Below the pieces are notes generated by a model that was not told the origin of the DNA, did no database searches, and was given only the letters and a program-made list of their open reading frames with translations. Shown in pieces: positions 44,682-54,368 of a DNA stretch of 64,000 bases. This DNA comes from Arthrobacter pityocampae (lineage in GTDB: Bacteria; Actinomycetota; Actinomycetes; Actinomycetales; Micrococcaceae): NCBI RefSeq assembly GCF_002927275.1, contig NZ_PRKW01000002.1, positions 434,001 to 498,000 on the forward strand. Reading direction: 5' to 3'. Position 1 is the first letter of the stretch, and each line of letters opens with the position of its first letter. A program made the position numbers and the translations under genes.

Positions 44682-45560
44682 ATGCCCCAGACTTCCGCAG
44701 CCGCGCCCCTTGGGACCCTGACCCCCGGCACCATCTCCCCCCAGCGTCCCGTTCCCCGCAGTATTCCGCGCCCGGAGTACGTGGGCCGCACCGCGCCGGC
44801 GCCCTTCACCGGATCCGAGGTGAAGACGCCGGAGACGATCGAGAAGATCCGCGTGGCCGGCAGGATCGCCGCGCAGGCGATCGTCGAGGTCGGCCACCAC
44901 GCGAAGCCCGGCGTGACCACCGATCACCTGGACCGGATCGGCCACGAGTTCCTCCTCGATCACGGCGCGTACCCCTCCACCCTCGGGTACCGGGGGTTCC
45001 CGAAGTCGCTGTGCTCGTCGCTCAACGAGGTCATCTGCCACGGCATCCCGGACTCCACGGTGATCGAGGACGGGGACATCCTGAACATCGACATCACGGC
45101 CTACAAGGACGGGGTGCACGGCGACACGAACTACACCTTCTGCGTCGGCGACGTCGACGAGGAGTCCCGACTGCTCGTCGAGCGTACGCAGGAATCCCTG
45201 AACCGTGCGATCCGCGCGGTCGCGCCGGGCCGGGAGATCAACGTCATCGGCCGCGCCATCGAGTCCTACGCGAAGCGCTTCGGTTATGGTGTTGTCCGTG
45301 ACTTCACCGGGCACGGCGTCGGCGAGGCGTTCCACACCGGCCTGATCATCCCGCACTACGACGCCGCCCCGGCGTACAACCGCGTGATCGAGCCGGGGAT
45401 GGTCTTCACGATCGAGCCGATGCTCACGCTCGGGACCGTCGACTGGACCATGTGGGCGGACGACTGGACCGTGGTCACGAAGGACCGGAAGAGGACGGCG
45501 CAGTTCGAGCACACTCTCCTGGTCACCGATCGCGGCGCGGAGATCCTGACCGTCCCGTAG
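44682..45560 (+). CDS. map: Methionine aminopeptidase, type I
   Basis: A 292-residue metallo-enzyme that removes the initiator methionine. Metal ligands are in [38 protein letters not shown] and the late Glu residues of VFTIEPML and [22 protein letters not shown] and NEVICHG are also diagnostic. An N-terminal extension of about 45 residues with [16 protein letters not shown] is typical of the actinobacterial MetAP1c form and can interact with SH3-like partners. ppgK follows 85 bp later on the same strand. Confidence 0.95.
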   Translation: MPQTSAAAPLGTLTPGTISPQRPVPRSIPRPEYVGRTAPAPFTGSEVKTPETIEKIRVAGRIAAQAIVEVGHHAKPGVTTDHLDRIGHEFLLDHGAYPSTLGYRGFPKSLCSSLNEVICHGIPDSTVIEDGDILNIDITAYKDGVHGDTNYTFCVGDVDEESRLLVERTQESLNRAIRAVAPGREINVIGRAIESYAKRFGYGVVRDFTGHGVGEAFHTGLIIPHYDAAPAYNRVIEPGMVFTIEPMLTLGTVDWTMWADDWTVVTKDRKRTAQFEHTLLVTDRGAEILTVP

Positions 45561-45645
45561 CACCCGTGCAGCCCACCTGTGTGCGCTGTGCCACGACCAT
45601 GTCCGGTTCGCGCCGGACGACGCCCCCATCCGTCAAGAGAGAATC

Positions 45646-46458
45646 ATGGCCAAGGACACCGACAAGAAGAAATCGAAGAAGCTCCCCGCCACGGTCATCG
45701 GCGTGGACATCGGCGGCACGGGCATCAAGGGCGGCATCGTCGACCTCGAGAAGGGCGTGATCGTCGGTGAACGGTACCGGATCCCGACGCCGAAGCCGTC
45801 CACGCCCGAGGCCGTCGCCGAGGTGGTCGCCCAGATCGTCACGGAGCTCTCCTCCCGGCCCGAGGGCCCCGCGGCCGACGTCCCGGTCGGCGTCACCTTC
45901 CCCGCGATCATCCAGCACGGCATCGCCCGGTCCGCGGCGAACGTCGACAAGAGCTGGGTCGACACCGATGTCGACGGCCTGTTCAGCAAGGTCCTCGGCC
46001 GGGACGTCCACGTGATCAACGACGCCGACGCCGCCGGCCTCGCCGAGGTCCGCTACGGGGCCGGCAAGGGCAAGATGGGCACGGTCCTGGTGATCACCCT
46101 GGGCACGGGCATCGGCTCCGCGTTCATCTTCGACGGCAAGCTCGTCCCGAACGCCGAGCTCGGCCACCTCGAGATCGACGGGCACGACGCCGAGACGAAG
46201 GCGTCCGCCGTCGCCCGTGAGCGTGAAGGGATCGACTGGGACGAGTACGCCGTCCGCCTCCAGCGCTACTTCTCGCACGTGGAGTTCCTCTTCTCGCCCG
46301 AACTGTTCATCGTGGGAGGCGGCATCTCGAAGCGGAGCAGCGAATACCTGCCCTCCCTCCAGCTGCGCACCCCGATCATCCCGGCGCAGTTGAAGAACCA
46401 CGCCGGGATCGTCGGTGGGGCGCTCCAGGCGGCCCTGCTCTCCACCCCGAAGGCCTGA
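45646..46458 (+). CDS. ppgK: Polyphosphate glucokinase
   Basis: A 270-residue ROK-family kinase that phosphorylates glucose with polyphosphate or ATP. Motifs are the phosphate loop GVDIGGTGIKGGIVDLEKG, the catalytic NDADAAGLAEVRYG, TLGTGIGSAFIFDGKLVPNA and the PpgK-specific ELGHLEIDGHDAETKASA. The zinc-binding cysteines of general ROK enzymes are absent, as expected in PpgK. It starts at ATG 45646 after a run of AGAGAA and ends 20 bp before a strong bidirectional terminator. Confidence 0.95.
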   Translation: MAKDTDKKKSKKLPATVIGVDIGGTGIKGGIVDLEKGVIVGERYRIPTPKPSTPEAVAEVVAQIVTELSSRPEGPAADVPVGVTFPAIIQHGIARSAANVDKSWVDTDVDGLFSKVLGRDVHVINDADAAGLAEVRYGAGKGKMGTVLVITLGTGIGSAFIFDGKLVPNAELGHLEIDGHDAETKASAVAREREGIDWDEYAVRLQRYFSHVEFLFSPELFIVGGGISKRSSEYLPSLQLRTPIIPAQLKNHAGIVGGALQAALLSTPKA

Positions 46459-46478
46459 CCACCGGGGCCCAGGACCAC

Positions 46479-46515
46479 AGAAGCCCGGTACGGATCCGAT
46501 CCGTACCGGGCTTCT
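46479..46515. terminator. Bidirectional terminator between ppgK and nrdR
   Basis: A perfect 17-bp stem, AGAAGCCCGGTACGGAT with loop CCG, followed by CTCTCG. It lies between convergent genes. Confidence 0.9.
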
Positions 46516-46585
46516 CTCGTCCGGAGGTGGAACCGGTGGTGGCGTCGGCTTCCCCTCCGCAGCCACCACCGGCGTCTATGGGGCG

Positions 46586-47086
46586 CTAGTGCGCCGTCAA
46601 CGGGCGCTGCAACCCGGTGGGGACGCGCTGCCCGGTGTCCTCGTTCTGCCGCCGCAGCGTCCCGATGGCCTCCTCGAAATCGTCGAGGGACTCGAAGCCC
46701 TGGTACACGCTGGCGAAGCGCAGGTAGGCGATCTGGTCGAGCTGGCGGAGCGGCTCGAGGATGGCGAGCCCCACCTCGTGGGCGTCGATCTCCGCGACGC
46801 CGCTGGCCCGGATGTTCTCCTCGACCTCCTGCGCGAGCAGGGCGAGATCGTCCTCGGTCACCGGGCGGCCCTGGCACGCCTTGCGGACGCCGTTGATGAT
46901 CTTGGACCGGCTGAACGGCTCGCCGGCCCCGGAGCGCTTGATGACACTGAGGGTGGTGGTCTCCACCGTGCTGAAACGGCGGCCGCACTGCGGGCACTGA
47001 CGGCGGCGGCGGATGGCCGAACCGTCATCGGCGAGGCGGCTGTCGACGACCCGGGAGTCGGCGTTGCGGCAGTACGGACAGAACAT
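46586..47086 (-). CDS. nrdR: Ribonucleotide reductase repressor NrdR
   Basis: A 166-residue repressor of ribonucleotide reductase genes. The N-terminal zinc ribbon has the pairs [10 protein letters not shown] and [11 protein letters not shown] with RRRRQC between, and residues 48-138 form the ATP-cone ([20 protein letters not shown], then [19 protein letters not shown]) that senses ATP/dATP. Length is typical. Two NrdR-box-like dyads spaced 32 bp apart stand 50-100 bp upstream, so it probably represses itself. Its usual reductase targets are not in the window. Confidence 0.95.
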   Translation of the reverse strand: MFCPYCRNADSRVVDSRLADDGSAIRRRRQCPQCGRRFSTVETTTLSVIKRSGAGEPFSRSKIINGVRKACQGRPVTEDDLALLAQEVEENIRASGVAEIDAHEVGLAILEPLRQLDQIAYLRFASVYQGFESLDDFEEAIGTLRRQNEDTGQRVPTGLQRPLTAH

Positions 47087-47138
47087 GACTCCCCTCCCGC
47101 TCGGTGGGCGGTCCCAACAACCTGCCAGGATCAGTCTA

Positions 47139-47186
47139 GAACTACATGTAGTGAAACAACAACACTGTAATTACCAGATGTAGTGG
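47139..47186 (-). promoter_or_regulatory. nrdR: Pair of NrdR boxes upstream of nrdR
   Basis: Box A is GAACTACATGTAGTGA (47139-47154), with a perfect 12-bp core. Box B is TTACCAGATGTAGTGG (47171-47186), matching best on one half. Their centres are 32 bp apart, about three helical turns, which is the usual arrangement of NrdR box pairs (consensus acaCwAtATaTwGtgt). The region is notably AT-rich for this genome. Confidence 0.7.
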
Positions 47187-47214
47187 AGATCGCCGGAGTG
47201 GGGCGGGCAGCGGC

Positions 47215-48579
47215 TCAGGTCGCGGAGGCCTCGAAACGGGCGGCGACGGCCTCCCCGTGCGCGGGGAGGTTCTCCGCCTCCGACAGCGAGAGGATCGAGG
47301 CCGCGACCTCGTGCAGGGCGTCGCGGTCGTAGTGCACGAGCTGGACGGCGCGCAGGAAGGTCGTCACGTTGAGACCGGAGGCGAAGGCGGCGGTCCCGCT
47401 GGTGGGCAGGACGTGGTTGGACCCGGCGCAGTAGTCCCCGAGGCTCACCGGGCTGTACGCGCCGATGAACACGGCGCCCGCGTTGCGGATGCGCGCGGCC
47501 ACCGCGGCGGCGTCGGCGGTCTGGATCTCGAGGTGCTCGGCGGCGTAGGCGTCGCACACGGCGATCCCGTGCTCGACGTCGTCGACCAGGATCACGCCGG
47601 ACTGCGGCCCTGACAGGGCGGTCCGCACCCGCTCGGCGTGCCGGGTCCGGGCGGCACGGACCGCGAGGGCGTCGACGACGGCGGCCGCGAGGACCTCCGA
47701 GTCGGTCACGAGGACGGACGCCGCCTGGGGGTCGTGTTCCGCCTGGCTGACGAGGTCCGCGGCGATGAGGTCGGGGTCGGCCGTCGCGTCGGCGAGGACG
47801 GCGATCTCCGTGGTCCCGGCCTCCGAGTCGATGCCCACCCGGCCGCGGACCAGCCGCTTGGCCGTGGCCACGAACACGTTGCCGGGGCCGGTGATGACGT
47901 CCACGGGATCGATGTCCCGTCCTGTCCCGGAGTCGTCCCGGACGCCGTAGGCGAGGGCGGCGACGGCCTGCGCGCCGCCCATGGCGTACACCTCGGTGAC
48001 GCCGAGCATGGCGGCGGCGGCGAGGATGGCGGGGTGCGGCCAGCCGCCGAACTCCTTCTGCGGGGGCGAGGCGAGGGCGATCGACCCGACGCCGGCGGCC
48101 TGGGCGGGCACGACGTTCATGACCACGGAGGACGGGTAGACGGCCAGCCCGCCCGGCACGTAGAGGCCCACGCGGTCCACGGGGATCCACTTGTGCGTCA
48201 GGTGCGCCCCGGGCGCGACCTGCACCTCGACGTCGCCGGGCGCCTGCGCGCCGGCGAAGACCCGCGCCCGCCGGATGGCCTCCTCGAGGGCGGCCCGGAC
48301 GCCGTCGTCGAGGCCGGCGAGGGCGGCGGCGATGACGTCTGCCGGCACCCGCGGGTGGTCCTGCTCGACGCCGTCGAAACGGAGGGCGAGGGCGCGGAGC
48401 GTCTCGAGGCCGCGGGCGCGGACGTCGTCGATGATCGCCTGGACGGCGGCCTCGGAGGACCGGGCATCCGCCGCGGCCCGCGGCATGGCACTCTTCAGCT
48501 CACCCGCCGACAGGCTCCGGCCGCGCAGGTCGATGGTGCGGAAGTCGACGGTCGATGACGTGCTGGACGGTGGATTCAC
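47215..48579 (-). CDS. hisD: Histidinol dehydrogenase
   Basis: A 454-residue zinc enzyme that oxidises histidinol to histidine in the last two steps of the pathway. The signature is [20 protein letters not shown], with [45 protein letters not shown]-like [16 protein letters not shown] and [11 protein letters not shown] also seen. The C-terminal zinc ligand His and Glu are in [21 protein letters not shown] and the late [10 protein letters not shown]. It starts at GTG 48579. Other his genes are absent from the window, although hisD normally heads a his operon; nrdR follows it on the same strand. Confidence 0.95.
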   Translation of the reverse strand: MNPPSSTSSTVDFRTIDLRGRSLSAGELKSAMPRAAADARSSEAAVQAIIDDVRARGLETLRALALRFDGVEQDHPRVPADVIAAALAGLDDGVRAALEEAIRRARVFAGAQAPGDVEVQVAPGAHLTHKWIPVDRVGLYVPGGLAVYPSSVVMNVVPAQAAGVGSIALASPPQKEFGGWPHPAILAAAAMLGVTEVYAMGGAQAVAALAYGVRDDSGTGRDIDPVDVITGPGNVFVATAKRLVRGRVGIDSEAGTTEIAVLADATADPDLIAADLVSQAEHDPQAASVLVTDSEVLAAAVVDALAVRAARTRHAERVRTALSGPQSGVILVDDVEHGIAVCDAYAAEHLEIQTADAAAVAARIRNAGAVFIGAYSPVSLGDYCAGSNHVLPTSGTAAFASGLNVTTFLRAVQLVHYDRDALHEVAASILSLSEAENLPAHGEAVAARFEASAT

Positions 48580-48631
48580 CCTGAGAGTCTATCGGGAGTG
48601 CCGCCGGGGTCCGTCACGGTCGCCTGGCTCC

Positions 48632-49159
48632 TCAGGCCGGGCGGCGCGCGAGTCCGATGAGGGCCGTGAGGAAGATGATGAGGGCGGCGACGCCCGGCCA
48701 GATGGCGAGGGCACCGTAGGAGTGCAGGAGGAAGTCGGAGCCGGGCAGCCCGTCCTGGTCGTGCGGTCCGAGCAGGTAGGCGAGGCCCTCCCCGACGGCG
48801 AGGGCGAGGAGGGACCCGAGGACCGATCCGCCGACGGCGGCCAGGATCCGTGCCACCGCGGCGGGCAGCGCGAGCCGGAGGGCGACCACCGCGCCGACGG
48901 CGATGCCCGCGACGAGTTCGAGGCCGGCCAGGGTGAGGTCCCGGAGCAGCCACTGGTCGGCGGAGGACGGGTCACCGAACAGGCGCCCAGTGGGAGCGAG
49001 CAGCCACCACGCAGCACCCAGGACGGCGCCCAGGAGGATCGTGGACCCCAGCCACCAGAAGACGCCCGCGGGCGGCACCGATCGCCGGTCCTCGGCCACG
49101 GAGTAGACGGGGGGCGGGTAGGTGCTCGGTCCGGTGGCCGGACCCTTGCTGGCGCGCAT
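48632..49159 (-). CDS. Four-helix membrane protein of unknown function
   Basis: A 175-residue protein with a proline-rich cytoplasmic leader (SKGPATGPSTYPPPVYSVAE) and four hydrophobic segments at about 34-56, 72-95, 99-120 and 146-168. DQDGLPGSDFLLHSYGALAI marks the loop before the last helix. Similar small proteins accompany hisD or dnaE in Micrococcaceae. I cannot assign a family, though the layout is close to DUF2567-type proteins of mycobacteria. It is transcribed toward hisD across 52 bp. Confidence 0.7.
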   Translation of the reverse strand: MRASKGPATGPSTYPPPVYSVAEDRRSVPPAGVFWWLGSTILLGAVLGAAWWLLAPTGRLFGDPSSADQWLLRDLTLAGLELVAGIAVGAVVALRLALPAAVARILAAVGGSVLGSLLALAVGEGLAYLLGPHDQDGLPGSDFLLHSYGALAIWPGVAALIIFLTALIGLARRPA

Positions 49160-49246
49160 GACTTCTACATTAACAAACCGGTCCGCGTCCGGGGTGCGGG
49201 CCTAGGGTGGTGGAGTCCGACGCCCGACGATCCCCGGAGGAACCCC

Positions 49247-49777
49247 GTGAGCACCCCAGGCACCGCAGCGCCGGTCGCGACCCCGCCCATCGACGCGCAC
49301 GCGGAACATTTCCGCGAGGTCTTCCGCCGACACGCGGCCGGCGTATCCATCATCACCGCCACCTACGACGGCGTCCCCTACGGCTTCACGGCGACGTCCG
49401 TGGCGTCGCTGTCCGCCGACCCGCCGCGCTTCACGTTCAACATGGCGCGCTCCTCGTCCTCCTGGCCGGCGGTCGCGAACACGAGCTTCGTGGGCGTCCA
49501 CATGCTGAGCACCGAGAACGAGGGCCTGGCGAACCGTTTCGCGCGGACGAAGGACCGCTTCACCGGCGACCACTGGGAGCCGGGGCCGGAGGGCGTCCCG
49601 ATCCTCCGGGACGTGGCCGGCTGGCTCGTGGGGCGCATCAGCATGCGGCTGTCCTTCGAGAACAACGCCGTGGTCGTCGCGGAGGTCGTCGCCGGGAGCA
49701 TCGGCCCCGACGGCGCCCCCCTGCTGTACCACGGCGGCAGCTACGGGACGCCGACGGCCACCGACTACGTCATCTGA
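49247..49777 (+). CDS. Flavin reductase-like protein
   Basis: A 176-residue protein of the flavin_reduct (FMN-binding split-barrel) family: HFREVFRRHAAGVSIITATY, DGVPYGFTATSVASLSADPP, FTFNMARSSSSWPAV and LANRFARTKDRFTGDHWEPG. Members use NAD(P)H to reduce FMN or FAD for a monooxygenase partner. No oxygenase lies next to it. It starts at GTG 49247 with GGAGG six bases upstream. The frame is open far upstream through hisD, but that is shadow coding. It converges on dnaE with 45 bp between stop codons. Confidence 0.9.
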   Translation: MSTPGTAAPVATPPIDAHAEHFREVFRRHAAGVSIITATYDGVPYGFTATSVASLSADPPRFTFNMARSSSSWPAVANTSFVGVHMLSTENEGLANRFARTKDRFTGDHWEPGPEGVPILRDVAGWLVGRISMRLSFENNAVVVAEVVAGSIGPDGAPLLYHGGSYGTPTATDYVI

Positions 49778-49822
49778 CGCGGGCCGGGCCGGGCGGAGAG
49801 CCGGGAGGCCCGGCCCTGCTGG

Positions 49823-52800
49823 TCAGGCGTCGAGGCAGGCCGGCCCGAGCAGGACCTTCAGGTCCCCGAAGAGGCCCGGCGTGGGGCTGACGCGCAGGTC
49901 CACGCCCAGCTTCATGACCTCGACCTTCCGTGACCCGTTGAGCCGGATCAGCACCTCGCTGGTGCCCGGGTGGGTCCTCAGCACGTCGCCGAGCGCCGTC
50001 ACGGCGGTCTCCGTCGCCTTGTGCTGCAGCATGGAGATCACCACCGGTCCCGAGTGGCCCTCGCTGAGGTCCGGCACGGTCAGTTCCTGGGCGTTGAGCA
50101 TCACCGCGCCGTCGTCGCGGCGCTGCAGGCGGCCGCGCACGACGACGATGAGGTCCTCCGCCAGGACCCCGGAGATGGGCCCGTACACCTGCCCGAAGAA
50201 CATGACCTCCATGGAGCCGGCGAGGTCCTCGACCTCCGCCCGGGCGTAGGCGTTGCCGCTGTTCTTCGCGATCCTGCGCTGCAGCGAAGTGATCATGCCG
50301 GCGATGGTGACGATCGCGCCGTCGGCCGGTCCCTCCTCGCTGATGATGGACGGGATGGAGGAGTCGGCGTGCTGGCTGAGGATGCCCTCCAGTCCCTGGA
50401 GGGGGTGGTCCGAGACGTACAGGCCGAGCATGTCCCGTTCGAAGGACAGCTTGTCCTTCTTGTCCCACTCGGGCAGGTCCGGTACCTCGACGGACAGGCC
50501 GCCCACGGCGGCACCGGCGTCGTCGAACGCGCTGAAGAGGTCGAACTGGTTCGCCGCCTCGTTGCGCTTGAGGACGATCACGGAGTCCACGGCCTCCTCG
50601 TGGATCATCGCGAGGGCCCGCCGCGGGTGCCGGAGGGAGTCGAAGGCGCCGGCCTTGATCAGGGATTCGATGGTGCGCTTGTTGCACACGACGGCGGGCA
50701 CCTTCTGCAGGAAGTCGCTGAAGGAGAGGAACGCCCCCTTCTCCTCCCGAGCCCCCACCATGGCGCCGACGACGTTCGCGCCGACGTTGCGGATGGCGCC
50801 CATGCCGAAGCGGATGTCCTTGCCGACGGGGGTGAAGTTGACGCTGGACTCGTTGACGTCCGGCGGCAGGACGGTGATGCCCATGCGGCGGCACTCGTTG
50901 AGGTAGATCGCCAGCTTGTCCTTGTCGTCGCCCACGCTCGTGAGCAGCGCGGCCATGTACTCGGCCGGGTAGTGCGCCTTGAGGTACGCCGTCCAGTAGG
51001 ACACCAGGCCGTACGCCGCGGTGTGCGCCTTGTTGAAGGCGTAGTCGGAGAAGGATTCGAGGACGATCCACAGCTTGTCCATCGCGGCCTGCGAATAGCC
51101 GTTGGCCTTCATGCCCGCGAAGAAGTCGGCCTGCTGCTTGTCCAGCTCCGACTTCTTCTTCTTGCCCATCGCTCGGCGGAGCATGTCCGCCTGGCCGAGC
51201 GTGAAGTTCGCCAGCTTCTGGGCGGCGCTCATCACCTGCTCCTGGTACACGATGAGGCCGTACGTGCCGCCGAGGATCTCCTCGAGCGGACCCTCGAGCT
51301 CGGGGTGGATGGGCTCGATGTCCTGGAGGCCGTTCTTGCGCAGCGCGTAGTTCGTGTGCGAGTTCACGCCCATCGGGCCCGGCCGGTACAGCGCCAGGAC
51401 GGCGGAGATGTCCTCGAAGTTGTCGGGGCGCATGAGTTTGAGCAGCGACCGCATGGGGCCGCCGTCGAGCTGGAACACGCCGAGGGTGTCGCCGCGCGCC
51501 AGGAGTTCGTAGGACTCCCTGTCGTCGAGTTCGAGGTCCTCGAGGACGAGGTCGGTGTCCTTGTTGGCCTTGATGTTCTCGACGGCGTCCGTGATGATCG
51601 TCAGGTTCCTCAGGCCGAGGAAGTCCATCTTGATCAGCCCGAGCCCCTCGCACGTGGGGTAGTCGAACTGCGTGATGATCTGGCCGTCCTGCTCACGGCG
51701 CATGATCGGGATGATGTCGATGAGCGGGTCGGAGGACATGATGACGCCGGCGGCGTGCACGCCCCACTGGCGCTTGAGCCCCTCGAGGCCGAGGGCCGTC
51801 TCGAACACCTTCTCGGAGTCGGCGTCGGTCTTCAGGAGCTCGCGCAGCTCCTCCGCCTCGGAGTAGCGCTTGGCGTTCTTGTTGTGCACGTCGGCCAGCG
51901 CGAGGCCCTTGCCCATGACGTCCGGCGGCATGGCCTTGGTGAGCCGCTCCCCCGTGGAGAACGGGTAGCCCATCACGCGGGAGGAGTCCTTGAGCGCCTG
52001 CTTGGCCTTGATGGTGCCGTACGTGACGATCATGGCCACGCGCTCGTCGCCGTACTTCTCGGTCACGTACCGGATGACCTCGGCGCGGCGCCGGTCATCG
52101 AAGTCGACGTCGAAGTCGGGCATGGACACGCGCTCGGGGTTGAGGAAGCGCTCGAAGATCAGGCCGTGCTTGAGGGGGTCGAGGTCGGTGATGCGCATCG
52201 CGTACGCCACCATGGACCCAGCGCCCGAACCGCGGCCCGGACCCACCCGGATGCCGTTGTTCTTCGCCCAGTTGATGAAGTCGGCGACGACGAGGAAGTA
52301 GCCGGGGAAGCCCATCTGGGTGATGACGCCGACCTCGAACTCGGCCTGCTTGCGGACGTCGTCGGGCACTCCGGCCGGGTAGCGGTACTGGAGGCCGGTC
52401 TCGACCTCCTTGACGAACCAGGACTGCTCGTTCTCCCCCTCCGGGACGGGGAACCGGGGCATGTAGTTGGCCTTGGTGTTGAACTCCACGTCGCAGCGCT
52501 CGGCGATGAGCAGCGTGTTGTCGCAGGCCTCCGGGTAGTCGCGGAAGATGGCGCGCATCTCGGCGGGCGACTTCAGGTAGAACTCGTCGGCGTCGAACTT
52601 GAAGCGCTTCGGGTCCGCCAGCGTGGACCCGGACTGGACGCACAGCAGGGCCGCGTGGGCCTTGGAGTCCTCGGCGTGGGTGTAGTGCAGGTCGTTGGTC
52701 GCCACGAGCGGCAGCCCCAGCTCGCGGGCGAGTTTGATGAGGTCCGCCTTGACGTTCCGCTCGATGTCCAGCCCGTGGTCCATCAGTTCGCAGAAGTAGT

Positions 52801-53362
52801 TCTCCGCCCCGAAGATGTCGCGGAAGTCGGACGCCGCCTGCTTGGCCTCGTTGTACAGGCCGAGCCGGAGCTTGGTCTGCACCTCGCCGGACGGGCAGCC
52901 CGTGGTGGCGATGAGGCCCTTCCCGTAGGTCTGCAGGAGGTCGCGGTCCATGCGGGGCTTGTAGAGGTAGCCCTCGAGGGAGGCGAGCGAGGACATCCGG
53001 AACAGGTTGTGCATGCCCCCGGTGGTCTCGGACCACAGGGTCATGTGCGTGTACGCGCCGGCGCCGGAGACGTCGTCGCGCCCGCCGCCGCCCCACTGCA
53101 CGCGGGTGCGGTCGTTCCGGGCGGTCCCCGGGGTGAGGTAGGCCTCGACACCGATGATGGGCTTGATGCCCGCGCTGGTGGCCTTGTTCCAGAAGTCGAA
53201 GGCCCCGAACACGAACCCATGGTCGGTGGTCGCGAGGGCCTTCATGCCGAGTTCCTCGGTGTGGCTGAAGAGGTCCGTCAGCCGGGCCGCACCGTCGAGC
53301 ATCGAGTACTCGGTGTGGTTGTGGAGGTGGACGAACGAATCTGTTGATGCAGGAGTAGCCAC
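49823..53362 (-). CDS. dnaE: DNA polymerase III alpha subunit
   Basis: The replicative polymerase, 1179 residues. In order: the PHP domain with FVHLHNHTEYSMLDGAARLT and TDHGFVFGAFDFW, the palm with catalytic acids in RVSMPDFDVDFDDRRR and GRGSGAGSMVAYA, the fingers (KMDFLGLRNLTIITDAVENI), the helix-hairpin-helix and beta-clamp-binding region, and the OB fold (IVTIAGMITSLQRRIAKNSG). The length matches DnaE1 rather than the shorter damage-induced DnaE2. It starts at ATG 53362. It follows rluA on the same strand, after a gap of 70 bp that holds a GC hairpin. Confidence 0.96.
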   Translation of the reverse strand: MATPASTDSFVHLHNHTEYSMLDGAARLTDLFSHTEELGMKALATTDHGFVFGAFDFWNKATSAGIKPIIGVEAYLTPGTARNDRTRVQWGGGGRDDVSGAGAYTHMTLWSETTGGMHNLFRMSSLASLEGYLYKPRMDRDLLQTYGKGLIATTGCPSGEVQTKLRLGLYNEAKQAASDFRDIFGAENYFCELMDHGLDIERNVKADLIKLARELGLPLVATNDLHYTHAEDSKAHAALLCVQSGSTLADPKRFKFDADEFYLKSPAEMRAIFRDYPEACDNTLLIAERCDVEFNTKANYMPRFPVPEGENEQSWFVKEVETGLQYRYPAGVPDDVRKQAEFEVGVITQMGFPGYFLVVADFINWAKNNGIRVGPGRGSGAGSMVAYAMRITDLDPLKHGLIFERFLNPERVSMPDFDVDFDDRRRAEVIRYVTEKYGDERVAMIVTYGTIKAKQALKDSSRVMGYPFSTGERLTKAMPPDVMGKGLALADVHNKNAKRYSEAEELRELLKTDADSEKVFETALGLEGLKRQWGVHAAGVIMSSDPLIDIIPIMRREQDGQIITQFDYPTCEGLGLIKMDFLGLRNLTIITDAVENIKANKDTDLVLEDLELDDRESYELLARGDTLGVFQLDGGPMRSLLKLMRPDNFEDISAVLALYRPGPMGVNSHTNYALRKNGLQDIEPIHPELEGPLEEILGGTYGLIVYQEQVMSAAQKLANFTLGQADMLRRAMGKKKKSELDKQQADFFAGMKANGYSQAAMDKLWIVLESFSDYAFNKAHTAAYGLVSYWTAYLKAHYPAEYMAALLTSVGDDKDKLAIYLNECRRMGITVLPPDVNESSVNFTPVGKDIRFGMGAIRNVGANVVGAMVGAREEKGAFLSFSDFLQKVPAVVCNKRTIESLIKAGAFDSLRHPRRALAMIHEEAVDSVIVLKRNEAANQFDLFSAFDDAGAAVGGLSVEVPDLPEWDKKDKLSFERDMLGLYVSDHPLQGLEGILSQHADSSIPSIISEEGPADGAIVTIAGMITSLQRRIAKNSGNAYARAEVEDLAGSMEVMFFGQVYGPISGVLAEDLIVVVRGRLQRRDDGAVMLNAQELTVPDLSEGHSGPVVISMLQHKATETAVTALGDVLRTHPGTSEVLIRLNGSRKVEVMKLGVDLRVSPTPGLFGDLKVLLGPACLDA

Positions 53363-53399
53363 CCCCCGAGTGTAGTGCTCCCCGGCCCTGCGGCGGGCC

Positions 53400-53418
53400 C
53401 CCGGGCGTGTCGCCCGGG
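53400..53418 (-). terminator. GC hairpin between rluA and dnaE
   Basis: CCCGGGCG-TGT-CGCCCGGG forms an 8-bp stem after the dnaE start on the plus side, in the short gap between dnaE and rluA. No T-run follows on the minus strand. It may attenuate or merely separate transcripts; termination is uncertain. Confidence 0.4.
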
Positions 53419-53432
53419 AGCCCTGCGGCGTG

Positions 53433-54368
53433 TCAGACGAGGCCCTCGGACAGGGCCGTCAGGGCGTACGCGAGGTCCACGGGATAGGGGCTGCTCACGG
53501 TCACGGGCTCCCCCGTCCGCGGGTGCGCGAAGCCCAGGCGGTGGGCGTGGAGCCACTGCCGGGTGAGGCCCAGTTCCGCGGCCAGGCGCGGGTCCGCCCC
53601 GTAGGTGAGGTCCCCCGCGCAGGGGTGGCGGAGGGCGGAGAAGTGGACGCGGATCTGGTGGGTCCGGCCTGTCTCGAGGTGCACCTCGACGAGGCTCGCC
53701 CGGCCGAAGGCCTCGAGCACCTCGTAGTGCGTCACGGAGTCCCGCCCGCCCTCCATGACCGCGAACCGCCACTCGTGGTGCGGGTGGCGTCCGATCGGCG
53801 CATCGATGGTGCCCTTGAGCGGATCCGGCAGTCCCTGCACGACGGCGTGGTAGACCTTGTCCACCGTGCGCTCCTTGAAGGCGCGCTTCAGGGCCGTGTA
53901 GGCGGGTTCGGTCTTGGCGACGACCATCGCCCCCGAGGTCCCGACGTCGAGCCGGTGGACGATCCCGACGCGCTCCGGGGCGCCCGAGGTGGAGATGCGG
54001 TAGCCGGCTGCGGCGAGGGCACCCACGACCGTGGGACCCACCCAGCCGGGCGACGGATGGGCGGCGACGCCCACGGGCTTGTCCACCACCACGAAGTCGT
54101 CGTCGTCGAGGAGGATCCCCATGCCGTCGACCGCCTCGGGGATGACGCGGTGCCGGTCCTCGGGGTCCGGCAGGTCGACGTCGATGCGGTCGCCGGCGTG
54201 GACGCGGTCCGACTTCGCCAGCCGTGCGCCGCCGCGCAGCACCCGCCCGTCCGCGCACCACTGGGCGACGGCGGTGCGGGAGGCGTCCAGCAGCCGGGCG
54301 AGGGCGGCATCCGCCCGCTTCCCGGCCTCGGAGGCGTCGATGACCAGCTCCCGGCGGTCACCTGCCAC
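53433..54368 (-). CDS. rluD: RluA-family 23S/tRNA pseudouridine synthase
   Basis: A 311-residue enzyme that isomerises uridines in structured RNA. An N-terminal S4 domain ([20 protein letters not shown]) is followed by the catalytic domain with active-site Asp in [19 protein letters not shown] and by [20 protein letters not shown]. The S4 domain plus this signature and the position after lspA fit RluD, but other RluA-group members look similar, so the symbol is tentative. It starts at GTG 54368 and overlaps the end of lspA by 11 bp, showing translational coupling. Confidence 0.88.
   Translation of the reverse strand: MAGDRRELVIDASEAGKRADAALARLLDASRTAVAQWCADGRVLRGGARLAKSDRVHAGDRIDVDLPDPEDRHRVIPEAVDGMGILLDDDDFVVVDKPVGVAAHPSPGWVGPTVVGALAAAGYRISTSGAPERVGIVHRLDVGTSGAMVVAKTEPAYTALKRAFKERTVDKVYHAVVQGLPDPLKGTIDAPIGRHPHHEWRFAVMEGGRDSVTHYEVLEAFGRASLVEVHLETGRTHQIRVHFSALRHPCAGDLTYGADPRLAAELGLTRQWLHAHRLGFAHPRTGEPVTVSSPYPVDLAYALTALSEGLV

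Noticed and set aside
47139-47154. Considered the CTACATGTAG dyad a BlaI operator because of its likeness to the cyd/blaI sites
   Set aside because: It lacks the five-base spacer of the local BlaI-type dyads, fits the NrdR consensus better, is paired at three helical turns and precedes nrdR.
49970-53347. A 1125-codon open frame opposite dnaE, and a similar 911-codon frame at 39192-41927 opposite glnE
   Set aside because: Both mirror well-supported genes and have shadow composition (runs of Val, Glu, His, Asp and Gly) with no recognisable motif.
54358-54368. Suspected frameshift where lspA and rluA overlap
   Set aside because: Both proteins are complete with normal ends, and an 11-bp overlap is common for coupled genes.
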